Source: Salegentibacter maritimus
GTDB taxonomy: Bacteria > Bacteroidota > Bacteroidia > Flavobacteriales > Flavobacteriaceae
Direction: 5' to 3'
Length of the DNA: 41,897 bases
Assembly (NCBI RefSeq): GCF_016236915.1
Contig: NZ_JAEHOK010000027.1
Coordinates: forward strand, 1 to 41,897
The position numbers and the translations under genes were made by a program. Positions within the stretch are counted from its first letter, which is position 1. Every line of letters begins with the position of its first letter. Under the pieces are notes generated by a model. It did no database searches, was not told the DNA's origin, and worked only from the letters and a program-made list of their open reading frames with translations. This document shows positions 1-7,727 of this stretch, piece by piece.

Positions 1-2
1 GG

Positions 3-26
3 GTCTGTAAATTAAACTCTGTCTGA
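3..26. repeat. Left terminal inverted repeat of the IS256-family element
   Basis: Pairs with 1313-1336. The inner part, TAAACTCTGTCTGA, is identical at the two ends and the mismatches lie toward the outer tip. The end of the transposase reading frame starts inside it. Confidence 0.8.
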
Positions 27-1277
27 TGTTTCAATTCCTCTGGGGCTAGCCCCAGAGGAATTGGCGTTTATGTCCAGCGGTATCCGGTCTCCAAATTTAA
101 TATAAAATTGCTGAATCGTAAGGCTCCAATTATGCAAAGGAGCGGTCCATTTCTTCTCAATGTTTCGTGTGGCCAGGTAGACTAGCTTTAGCAGCGACAT
201 ATCAGTGGTGAAAGCACCCTTGGTTTTGGTAACTTTCCGGATTTGCCGATGGAAGCCCTCTACGGCATTAGTGGTGTAAATAATCTTCCTAATGGGTTCT
301 GTATACTCAAAATACTGGGATAGCTGTTCCCAGTTACGCTGCCAACTTTCAATAACTACAGGATATTTATTACCCCATTTCCCTTCCAGGTTCAATAGCT
401 CATCTTCGGCTACATCTTTAGTGACAGCCCTATAGACCTTTTTCAGGTCTTTCATAAACTCTTTTTGATCTTTAGAGGCAATATACTTCAATGAATTACG
501 GATTTGGTGTACAATACAAAGCTGAACCTGAGCCTTTGGATAAACGCTTAAGATGGCTTGTGTAAAGCCTTTGAGATTATCTGTACAGGCTATTAAGATA
601 TCCTGTAATCCACGGTTATGAAGGTCGGTTAAAACCTGTAGCCAGAAATTAGCACCTTCGCTCTCAGAGATATACATCCCCAGGATTTCCTTTTTCCCTT
701 CTTTGGTAATACCCAGGATGTTATAAAGTGCTTTGTGGGCAATCTTTCCATCCACTTTAACTTTATAATGCATGGCATCAAGCCAAACAATACAGTAAAG
801 GGGTTCTAAAGGACGACTTTGCCAGGCTTTGATATCAGGAATGATCTGATCGGTGATCTGGCTTAAAACCGTATGGGAAATATCGGTATCGTACATTTCT
901 TTGATATGACCCGAGATGTCACGGTAGCTCATTCCAAGTCCATAAAGACCGATAATTTTTTCTGAAAGATTATCAGCCAGAATCGTCTGTCGCTTTTTAA
1001 CCAGTTCCGGTTGGAAGCTACTTTGACGGTCTTCAGGGGTTTCAATGTCAAAAGAGCCAAAGCCACTTTTAAGCTTTTTCTTTCCCTTGCCATTGCGTTT
1101 ATTCCCTTTGGAGCGTTCATCACTACTTAGATGAGAGTCCATCTCTGCCTGAAGGGCCTTCTCAATAACGTTCTTGAGCATCGGTGCAAAAGCACCGTCT
1201 GCACCAAAAAGGCTTTTGCCTGACATGAACTGGTCAAGCACCTTTTTCTCGAATTCTTGTTGTTCTTTTGTTGCCAT
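12..1277 (-). CDS. IS256-family transposase (Mutator-like, DDE)
   Basis: A 421-aa DDE transposase of normal IS256 length that cuts and rejoins the ends of its own element. The catalytic triad is visible: Asp167 in IVWLDAMHYKV, Asp233 in IACTDNLKGF and Glu340 in TTNAVEGFHRQIRK; the last is the family's hallmark block. The N-terminal 70 residues are rich in Lys and Arg (GNKRNGKGKKKLK) and probably bind DNA. The start is an ATG at 1277. No frameshift or internal stop is seen, so the protein is probably active. The 3' end of the gene is unusual: its last codons form a perfect 32-bp palindrome (listed separately). Confidence 0.95.
   Translation of the reverse strand: MATKEQQEFEKKVLDQFMSGKSLFGADGAFAPMLKNVIEKALQAEMDSHLSSDERSKGNKRNGKGKKKLKSGFGSFDIETPEDRQSSFQPELVKKRQTILADNLSEKIIGLYGLGMSYRDISGHIKEMYDTDISHTVLSQITDQIIPDIKAWQSRPLEPLYCIVWLDAMHYKVKVDGKIAHKALYNILGITKEGKKEILGMYISESEGANFWLQVLTDLHNRGLQDILIACTDNLKGFTQAILSVYPKAQVQLCIVHQIRNSLKYIASKDQKEFMKDLKKVYRAVTKDVAEDELLNLEGKWGNKYPVVIESWQRNWEQLSQYFEYTEPIRKIIYTTNAVEGFHRQIRKVTKTKGAFTTDMSLLKLVYLATRNIEKKWTAPLHNWSLTIQQFYIKFGDRIPLDINANSSGASPRGIETSDRV
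32..63. repeat. Perfect 32-bp palindrome in the 3' end of the transposase gene
   Basis: The sequence is self-complementary around 47/48 with no mismatch; its core is CTGGGGCTAGCCCCAG. On the minus strand it is translated as part of the C-terminus (NSSGASPRGI). With no loop it can form a cruciform, or in RNA a long hairpin just before the stop codon. It has no U-run immediately after it, so it is not a standard terminator. Confidence 0.85.
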
Positions 1278-1312
1278 AATTCTGTATGAATGAAATTAAT
1301 AAATAATTCAAT

Positions 1313-1336
1313 TCAGACAGAGTTTATTTTACACTC
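1313..1336. repeat. Right terminal inverted repeat of the IS256-family element
   Basis: Reverse complement of the left repeat at 3-26 with four mismatches in 24. It lies 36 bp upstream of the transposase start codon, so the transposase promoter must be inside or overlap it. Confidence 0.8.
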
Positions 1337-1547
1337 TCAAGACAACCTTAATCCCCTTATAAAATTAAATCTTCCAAACACTCTCTTAAAAAAATCCAGT
1401 ATCACCCAGATAGAAGACCTACCGTTTAAGACCTTCATTATTATAGTGTTTTCAATTAAAAGTAATATTAATAAACTTTATTAAACTACCTGGGGGCTAT
1501 GATACCCTGTGGCGATGCTAATAAATTAATACTTATAGCTATTTTTT

Positions 1548-2369
1548 CTATGATCTATTATTTCTATCTTTTAATAATTTATCTACTTTGGTTTTAAGTG
1601 TTTGAGAATCGCTTGCATAATCTTCAAGATTTACAATTTCCACCTTTCTAAAATCTGTAGGGTGGCTTTCGCTTTGCAGCGAAATAGTTCCTCCTGTTAA
1701 TAATGTACCTTTATCGTTTTGTGGTTTCTCATATCTAAGTACTTCTTCTCCATTTGCATAATGTACAATTAAAGAATCGCGTACAACTAACACATCAACA
1801 CGCACCCATTGATCTCCGGCAAAAGTTTTGGAATTTGAATTGGTGCAGTGATTAGTAATAAGCTTCCCGTCCATAACAAATTGGGTACCTGGAGTACATA
1901 TGTTGGCATTTGTTCTTTCATCTTTCCCATTCCCACCCAATAATTGCACTTCAACAGAATTGGGAAAGTCCTGGTGTTTGTCCATGGTTTCAGGTTTCTG
2001 ACCGTGAATCATAATACCATTATTGCGGTAGGCCCATCCCGGACCATTCTTTACTTGATCTCCTATAAAACGGTATTCAACACCCAATAAATAAGTTGAA
2101 AAAGCTTCTTTATAAAATATATGTCCATATTTATCATCAAACCCATTTTCGTACTCATCATACCTTACTTGTAAAAGACCATCATTAACCCTAAAAGTAT
2201 TCCCGAAATTTTCCCCAAGTTGATGACCTTTAAATTTTATGTCCCAATCATTAAGGTCTTTACCATTAAATAGTGGTTCCCACTCATCTGAAATTTGCGA
2301 GGAACAACCTCCAAAATTAATAGAAATAAAGAGTATTAAAATGGTAGAAAATGGTATTTGTTTTATCAT
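1548..2369 (-). CDS. DUF1080 lipoprotein (3-keto-glycoside hydrolase/lyase-like)
   Basis: A 273-aa protein with a lipoprotein signal (hydrophobic stretch then GGC, Cys22), so it probably sits in the outer membrane facing the periplasm or surface. The rest is one DUF1080 concanavalin-like beta-sandwich: it opens with EPLFNGKDLNDWDIK, has GIMIHGQ and SVEVQLLGGNGK in the middle, and closes with GTISLQSESHPTDFRKVEI. DUF1080 (Pfam 3-keto-disaccharide hydrolase) proteins cleave glycosides oxidised at C3. It is the last gene of the locus, 119 bp after a related but broken copy. Substrate is unknown. Confidence 0.85.
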   Translation of the reverse strand: MIKQIPFSTILILFISINFGGCSSQISDEWEPLFNGKDLNDWDIKFKGHQLGENFGNTFRVNDGLLQVRYDEYENGFDDKYGHIFYKEAFSTYLLGVEYRFIGDQVKNGPGWAYRNNGIMIHGQKPETMDKHQDFPNSVEVQLLGGNGKDERTNANICTPGTQFVMDGKLITNHCTNSNSKTFAGDQWVRVDVLVVRDSLIVHYANGEEVLRYEKPQNDKGTLLTGGTISLQSESHPTDFRKVEIVNLEDYASDSQTLKTKVDKLLKDRNNRS

Positions 2370-2488
2370 GATAATTTAATGTTTTAGATTTGATTTTTAG
2401 AGGTTTAATAAGGATTTCAAATAAACCTATAAAGTACTCCTACTTTTTTATTCTATTCACAGTACTGCAAAATAAGGTTAATTCCCTT

Positions 2489-3244
2489 TTATAATTCTTT
2501 AATTTTAATATTTCTAAACCACACTTTATCGCTGTGATCTTGAAGGGCTATATGGCCTTTGCGGGTTTTCCCAAAGTTTTCCCAGTTTTTAAATTTAGAA
2601 GATTTAACCATATCCTTCCATTCTTTACCGTGTACAGGAAATTCGTTTATGGTAAAACCGTTTAACCTAACAGACCCTTTATTGGTGTTATGATCAATTT
2701 TAATCACGGTTTTATTCTATTTTCCCGCATTTTTGGTTTTATCGCTTTTTGGTGGCATCATATCATAAAGCGCTCCTGCCTGCCTAATTGGGCCATTCGT
2801 GGCATCTGGATGTAATTCATTATCCAAAATTTGAATTTCCGGTCCTGTTAAATAAGGTTCAGAAAAAGCTTCACCTTCCTGTACTCCCCACATAATCCCA
2901 CTATTTCCTCCTTTTGAAATTTTCCATTCTAGCGAAAGCTCAAAATTGGTATAAGTGTTTTTAGTGATAAGGTTTTCTGTACTCGTTCGTTTTCCCGGGG
3001 CAGGAGTAAAAACAATAACGCCGTCTTTCACCTGCCACTGGCTTGAAATTGAATCAGCATTAAAGGCTTTCCAACCATCCAAATTTTCACCATTAAAAAG
3101 TTGACTCCAAAGCTCTTCAGATTTATTTGTTCCTATAGCGTCTTTCTCTTCAACAAAATTCTTCTGCTTATCCCCTTTGTTATCGTGTTTACAGGCAATT
3201 GCCACTACGGCAAGCATTGTTATTATTAAACTAATTTTTCTCAT
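2489..3244 (-). pseudogene. DUF1080 lipoprotein gene interrupted by an in-frame amber codon
   Basis: This is one 252-codon reading frame broken by a single TAG at 2719-2717; the parts before (175 aa) and after stay in the same frame. The first part has a lipoprotein signal (Cys18 in VVAIACKHD), the DUF1080 opening QLFNGENLDGWKAF, GNSGIMWGV and PEIQILDNE, and ends KNAGK. The frame resumes NKTVIKIDHN and ends with the usual HIALQDHSDKVWFRNIKIKEL-type strand. In the intact family member at 7002-7688 the equivalent place reads GEWNKMVIE, so the stop replaces the conserved Trp (TGG to TAG). It is probably inactive, as the last two strands would be lost, unless the stop is suppressed or is a sequencing error. 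Confidence 0.85.
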
Positions 3245-3578
3245 ATCATTAATTTAGTTAATCATTATATCGCTTCTATATTTTGTTTACGAAAAAAGTG
3301 GCAAGCTTAATTTTCATTCTGCAATTCAACTATTAGATAAGAAAATTATTCCCAACACCTAAAGCATACTGAGAATGTTTTTGTATTTCAAAATCTATCA
3401 ATAGTAATCCTGTAGCACAAACAACAAATTTATCCCAGATTATGTAATGGTTTGTGCAAGAGCTAAGCTTAATTTTCAACTTAAAATGTACCGAAACCAA
3501 CCATAAATCTGAAATACAACCTTTAGGAACATATTAGTTAATGATTGGCTTACGGCTTTATCTTTTATAAGTTATATT
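3245..3578. other. 334-bp intergenic region within the carbohydrate locus
   Basis: No gene is seen. It holds a perfect 14-bp direct repeat (AAGCTTAATTTTCA at 3303-3316 and 3465-3478). On the minus strand TAAATTTG (3432-3425) matches the Bacteroidota -7 box TAnnTTTG, with a TTG at 3459-3457, a spacing of 24, slightly longer than usual. The two downstream DUF1080 genes may therefore have their own promoter. Confidence 0.4.
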
Positions 3579-4553
3579 TTATTGATTTAATTCTTTCCCA
3601 ACTTTCTGAAGAATATTTTTTGTTGCTATTATGCCTTCTTCTGGCGAAAGCCTTGAACCTTCATACTCCACTCCTACATAACCATTATAACCAGCATCTT
3701 TAACTATTTTCATTATTCGTTTATAATCCAAGGTGGTTTCTTCTCCTTTCTCATTAAAGTCGTAAGATTTTGCGCTTACAGCCTTGGCATATGGCATCAT
3801 TTCTTTGATCCCCTGATATTTTGGGTATTCCTCTGCACAATTGCCTTCAGACCTTTTTATACAGAAATTCCCAAAATCTGGTAAAGTGCCGCAGTTATCC
3901 ATATTAACTGCCTCAATCACTGCTACCAAAAGTTCGGCATTAGAAGATAGGTGTCCATGATTTTCAACTAAAATATTAACGCCTTTTTCTGCAGCATATT
4001 TACTAAGGGCCTGCAAGCCCATTATAGCCGATTTTTTCCACTCATCAGGCTCCCGGGAACCAAATAAGTTTACCCGAATAGAGTGCGCTCCCAGATATTG
4101 GGCTGCATCTACCCATTTTTTATGATTATCTACAGCACTTTCACGCTTGTCTTTGTTAGAAGATGCCAAATCTCCTTCGCCATCTATCATAATTAATACA
4201 TTTTCCACTCCAAATTCTTCACTTTTCGCTTTTAGAGTATCCAGGGTTTGCTGAAATGCTATTTCAGGGTTTTCAGAATTCTTTATTCTTGCTGAATAAA
4301 AGCCACTCACATACTCAATCCCATCAAAACCCATCTCCTTTGCTTTTTCAGCAAAGTCCATCGGGTCTAAATCGCCGGCAAAAATAGGTTTGTTAAGTGA
4401 CCATTGGGCCAGTGAAATTTTAAAAAAAGGTTCAGCATTATTAACGGTTTCGGCTATTAAACTACTGGCGTCGTCCTTTTGTTTATTTTGGTGCTTACAT
4501 GAAAATAGAATGGGAAATAAAAAAGCCAGTAAAATTACGTTTATGCGCTTCAT
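3579..4553 (-). CDS. Sugar phosphate isomerase/epimerase-like TIM-barrel lipoprotein
   Basis: A 324-aa protein with a lipoprotein signal (FPILFSCKHQ, Cys19), followed by an AP-endonuclease-2/xylose-isomerase-like TIM barrel. Landmarks are AEKAKEMGFDGIEYVSGF, GAHSIRVNLFGS, GVNILVENHGH, CGTLPDFGNF and the closing GYNGYVGVEYEGS; the Glu, His and Asp residues in these blocks are the usual metal ligands. Export suggests that it acts on sugars, not sugar phosphates. In 3-keto-glycoside pathways, members of this fold act as 3-keto-sugar lyases, epimerases or hydratases, which fits its place between the oxidoreductase and the DUF1080 genes. The exact reaction cannot be read from sequence. Confidence 0.8.
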   Translation of the reverse strand: MKRINVILLAFLFPILFSCKHQNKQKDDASSLIAETVNNAEPFFKISLAQWSLNKPIFAGDLDPMDFAEKAKEMGFDGIEYVSGFYSARIKNSENPEIAFQQTLDTLKAKSEEFGVENVLIMIDGEGDLASSNKDKRESAVDNHKKWVDAAQYLGAHSIRVNLFGSREPDEWKKSAIMGLQALSKYAAEKGVNILVENHGHLSSNAELLVAVIEAVNMDNCGTLPDFGNFCIKRSEGNCAEEYPKYQGIKEMMPYAKAVSAKSYDFNEKGEETTLDYKRIMKIVKDAGYNGYVGVEYEGSRLSPEEGIIATKNILQKVGKELNQ

Positions 4554-4614
4554 AATATAAGTTGAATAAAAATTAATTATAATGATGATTTTTCAAATAA
4601 GAGTATATTTTAAT

Positions 4615-5958
4615 TTACAGAACTTTTGTTTTACCTGGTTTGGGTACAGGATATAAACCATCTTCTCCCGGTAATGTAGGTGGGGTGGAATTCCAGGTCA
4701 CATCCCTAGGCATTAAAACCTCCTGAGATTTCAATGCTTCTTCCCAGTTAATTACCTGCCCCGAATAAGTAGCCATTCTTCCCATTATAGCGGTCATTGT
4801 ACTTTTAGCGCCATTCTCGGCATCACTAATAACCTCATTATTTCTTATTGAAGCAAATAGTTTATCGTGCTCTACCTGATAAGGATTAGGGTCTCTTTGC
4901 CCCCGGTATCTAAACAAATCATTTCCATCAAGATCGGTTATACTTGCTGCACCCGCATCATTCATATCTACAGTTCCTTTGCTAGCCTGAAACTTCTCAC
5001 CTACCTTAGACCAGGTACCTGGCTGGTGTCTACACTGGCTGGAAATTACTGCACCACCAGGGTACTTAAACTCTACAAAATGATGGTCGAAAATCTCTCC
5101 GTGTTCAGGCCCTGTTCTTATCAAACGACCTCCCATTCCTTGAGCAGAAATAGGATATTCTCCAATAAACCAGTTAGCAACATCAATATTATGAATATGC
5201 TGCTCAAGAATATGGTCTCCACATAGCCAATTAAAATAATACCAGTTTCGCATTTGATACTCCATTTCACTCTGCCCAGCTTTTCTTGGGTTTACCCAAA
5301 CCCCAGCACTATTCCAATAAACCTGGCCAGACATAATTTTACCGGCCTTATTTTGTTTTATTTGTTCGGCAATTGCCAGGTAATTATTTTGATATCTCCG
5401 TTGAAGTCCAACTACTACGTTCAATTTCTTTTCCTTTGCAATTTTCGCCATTTCTAATACTTTGCGTATTCCCGGTACATCGGTTGCAACCGGTTTTTCC
5501 ATAAATACGTGTTTTCCGGCATTAATGGCATATTCGAAGTGATATGGACGAAAACCAGGGGGAGTGGTAAGAATTACAACATCTGCCTCATCAATAGCTT
5601 TTTTATAAGCATCAAAACCTACATATTGATGTTTTTTCTGAACATTGACTTTCTTGCTACCTTCAAATTCTTTTTCAAGGCTTTGAAGACTACCGCTTAA
5701 ACGGTCTTCAAAAGCATCAGCCATAGCTACTAATTGAACATTTTCGTCGGCTTTTAAAGCCTGATTTGCGGCACCTGTTCCTCTACCACCACAACCTACC
5801 ACTGCAAGTTTTAAGGTCTTTTCGTTAAAAACATTTGCCATGGCACTCATTTCCATTCCGGGCAGCATCATCCCGGCTGCAACAATACTTGAGTTTCTTA
5901 CAAAGTCTCTTCTGGAAGATTTTAAAATTGATTTCTGGTTCTTTTTAGAATTTTTCAT
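4615..5958 (-). CDS. Tat-exported Gfo/Idh/MocA-family oxidoreductase
   Basis: A 447-aa NAD(P)-dependent sugar oxidoreductase. The N-terminus carries a twin-arginine signal (SSRRDFVRNSSIVAAG, Arg16-Arg17), so the protein is exported folded with cofactor bound. The Rossmann domain follows (LKLAVVGCGGRGTGAA, residues 49-64), then the family motif MEKPVAT at 153-159 and a C-terminal alpha/beta domain with EQHIHNIDVANWFIG. The related periplasmic glucose-fructose oxidoreductase uses a non-dissociable cofactor. In this neighbourhood it probably oxidises a sugar hydroxyl, likely C3, to the keto form that DUF1080 and TIM-barrel enzymes cleave. The substrate is inferred from context only. Confidence 0.85.
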   Translation of the reverse strand: MKNSKKNQKSILKSSRRDFVRNSSIVAAGMMLPGMEMSAMANVFNEKTLKLAVVGCGGRGTGAANQALKADENVQLVAMADAFEDRLSGSLQSLEKEFEGSKKVNVQKKHQYVGFDAYKKAIDEADVVILTTPPGFRPYHFEYAINAGKHVFMEKPVATDVPGIRKVLEMAKIAKEKKLNVVVGLQRRYQNNYLAIAEQIKQNKAGKIMSGQVYWNSAGVWVNPRKAGQSEMEYQMRNWYYFNWLCGDHILEQHIHNIDVANWFIGEYPISAQGMGGRLIRTGPEHGEIFDHHFVEFKYPGGAVISSQCRHQPGTWSKVGEKFQASKGTVDMNDAGAASITDLDGNDLFRYRGQRDPNPYQVEHDKLFASIRNNEVISDAENGAKSTMTAIMGRMATYSGQVINWEEALKSQEVLMPRDVTWNSTPPTLPGEDGLYPVPKPGKTKVL

Positions 5959-5976
5959 TTTGTAATTTTTTAATGT

Positions 5977-6951
5977 TTAAGGTGTTTCTTCTCCCCAATA
6001 TTTCTCTAATTCATTTTTTGAAGGAATGTCCTCTATTCTCACTACCCTAAAACCTACAAAGGGAGCATCGGTATTCCACCACTTGCTTTTAGGAAACTGT
6101 GGATCTCTCATTTTCCAGTTTTCAGTAGAGGCCATACGGGATGCACTTCTCAAATCCTGATTGTCGTCTAAATAAGAACCACCCCTCACCGATCTAGGAT
6201 ATTCCTCTATGGGGAATTCGATTGGATTTTTAGTGATAGAATTTCTATTTTGATAAGCTTTCGGTAAATATTGATCTAAAGTCCATTCTGCCACATTACC
6301 GTACATATCATAAAGCCCCCAGGGGTTTGACTCTTTTTGACCAACCTTATGGTAAGTACCGTTACTATTGGCATAGTACCAGGCATATTTATCCAGCTCT
6401 TTATTATTATCTCCAAAATAATATGCTGTATTGGTACCGGCACGTGCCGCATATTCCCATTCAGCTTCAGTAGGTAACCGATAGAAATGACCCGTTTTAG
6501 CCGATAACCATTTACAGAATTTAGAAGCGGCATGATGAGTTATATTTACAACTGGCTTGCCTTCATCTGTACCCATTCCCAAACTCATATCTACATAAGG
6601 AATAGTGGCTCCGGATATAGCATCGATTTCAATCTCAATATCAGACTTTTCTATATTTTTAGACACGGTATCTATTTCCCTGTTTAGAAATAGTTTATAT
6701 AATTCCCAGGTAATCTCATATTGGGACATCCAAAAACCAGCGATCTCTACAGTATGAACGGGACCTTCATCTTCTCTCCTTTTATTTTCATCTGCCGGAC
6801 TTCCCATTTTAAATTTCCCCTTCGGAATCCAGACCATAGGAATAACATATTCTGATCCATCTATTTTTTGAACGTAATCTTTTGGGGATCTTTCCTGGGA
6901 AAATAGATTAGTGGTTACAAAAGATAAAAATAGTAGTAGTTTAAAATTCAT
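5977..6951 (-). CDS. Secreted SUMF1/FGE-fold protein without the catalytic cysteines
   Basis: A 324-aa protein with a signal peptide (LLLFLSFVTTNLFSQ) and a formylglycine-generating-enzyme-sulfatase fold: FKMGSPADENKRREDEGPVH, FWMSQYEITWELYKLF, RLPTEAEWEYAARAG, YDMYGNVAEWTLD, RSVRGGSYLDDNQDLRSASR and GFRVVR. In true FGE two cysteines follow the RGGS block; here that stretch (SYLDDNQDLRSAS) has none, and the only cysteine I see is in SKFCKWLSA. It is therefore unlikely to activate sulfatases, and no sulfatase is in the window. It may bind or modify sugars for the locus. It is encoded 18 bp before the oxidoreductase. Confidence 0.8.
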   Translation of the reverse strand: MNFKLLLFLSFVTTNLFSQERSPKDYVQKIDGSEYVIPMVWIPKGKFKMGSPADENKRREDEGPVHTVEIAGFWMSQYEITWELYKLFLNREIDTVSKNIEKSDIEIEIDAISGATIPYVDMSLGMGTDEGKPVVNITHHAASKFCKWLSAKTGHFYRLPTEAEWEYAARAGTNTAYYFGDNNKELDKYAWYYANSNGTYHKVGQKESNPWGLYDMYGNVAEWTLDQYLPKAYQNRNSITKNPIEFPIEEYPRSVRGGSYLDDNQDLRSASRMASTENWKMRDPQFPKSKWWNTDAPFVGFRVVRIEDIPSKNELEKYWGEETP

Positions 6952-7001
6952 TTTTCATTTTTTACATACTCATTCAGCTATAATCAATAACACTTGCTTA
7001 A

Positions 7002-7688
7002 TTATAAATGAGTAATTTCTATTTTCTTAAACTCAACTTCAGCACCTTCTGCTTGAACTGCTATTCGCCCACGTTGGGTGCTGGAATTAAACCCCTCATT
7101 AACTAAGTCACCATTCACCCATACTTTTATCTTATCAGCTCGGCACTCTATAACCATCTTATTCCATTCTCCTAAAGGATTTTCAGATTCGTTGGTTAAA
7201 TTTTTAATTCTGCGGCTTTTACCTTCGGTTGTGCCCCATTTTTCTTTTGGACCACGTCGTTCTTCCATATCCTGCACTTCTATATTTTCTACTATACACC
7301 AAAAATCACCTGCATTTTTGTGCTGCATTTGTACCTCTATAGATTTTGGAAACATATCATATAGAGCTCGTGGGGTAGATGCATGAACCAGGACACCACA
7401 GTTCCCGGGGTTTCCCGGGAATCTATATACTAAATTTAATCTATAGTTTTCATAAATCGAATCTGTGATTAAATGGCCTCCTGGAGTACCAAGGCTCACC
7501 AACATTTTGTCACGAACAATAAAAGGGCTTTTTGATTGAGCATTACTGTCCATTTCAGGAACGTCTATATGCCATCCAGATAAATTCTTGCCGTTAAACA
7601 AACTGTAAGAATCAAAATTTTCTGGATTTTGTGCCTTACAAGAAAAAAACAAGAAGGATAGCAAAAACACTGAAATTATACTTTTCAT
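7002..7688 (-). CDS. DUF1080 lipoprotein (3-keto-glycoside hydrolase/lyase-like)
   Basis: I start it at the ATG at 7688, giving 228 aa with a lipoprotein signal (SFLFFSCKAQ, Cys17). An ATG at 7706 and a TTG at 7715 in the same frame would add 6-9 residues ahead of the signal. One DUF1080 domain: SYSLFNGKNLSGWHID near the start, GNCGVLVHAST, SIEVQMQHKNAGDFW, LGEWNKMVIECR and GRIAVQAEGAEVEFKKIEI. It is intact and gives the template that shows what is lost in the broken copy at 2489-3244. It follows susD by about 40 bp and is probably in the same transcript. Confidence 0.85.
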   Translation of the reverse strand: MKSIISVFLLSFLFFSCKAQNPENFDSYSLFNGKNLSGWHIDVPEMDSNAQSKSPFIVRDKMLVSLGTPGGHLITDSIYENYRLNLVYRFPGNPGNCGVLVHASTPRALYDMFPKSIEVQMQHKNAGDFWCIVENIEVQDMEERRGPKEKWGTTEGKSRRIKNLTNESENPLGEWNKMVIECRADKIKVWVNGDLVNEGFNSSTQRGRIAVQAEGAEVEFKKIEITHL

Positions 7689-7727
7689 TTTATTTACTTT
7701 AAGCATAGTCTCCAATTCACCAGGGAA

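Larger units (their letters stand above)
3..1336 (-). mobile_element. IS256-family insertion sequence
   Basis: A complete-looking element of about 1.33 kb carrying one transposase gene. The left end (3-26) and the right end (1313-1336, reverse-complemented) match at 20 of 24 positions, and the inner 14 bases, AAACTCTGTCTGA plus a flanking T, are the same in both. Size and single-ORF layout fit the IS256 family. The left flank is at the window edge, so the 8-9 bp target duplication expected for this family cannot be checked. The element lies about 210 bp past the last gene of the carbohydrate locus and does not interrupt a recognisable gene. Confidence 0.9.

Noticed and set aside
1290-1484. 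A 64-codon open frame on the plus strand beside the insertion sequence
   Set aside because: It starts inside the right terminal repeat, has low-complexity composition, no recognisable family and no ribosome-binding context; probably chance.
1337-1547. Remnant of a gene interrupted by the insertion sequence
   Set aside because: I translated both strands by eye and saw nothing resembling a known protein; the left flank is outside the window.
3303-3478. The 14-bp direct repeat AAGCTTAATTTTCA as an operator
   Set aside because: The copies are 162 bp apart and the motif was not noticed near other genes of the locus; noted in the intergenic entry only.
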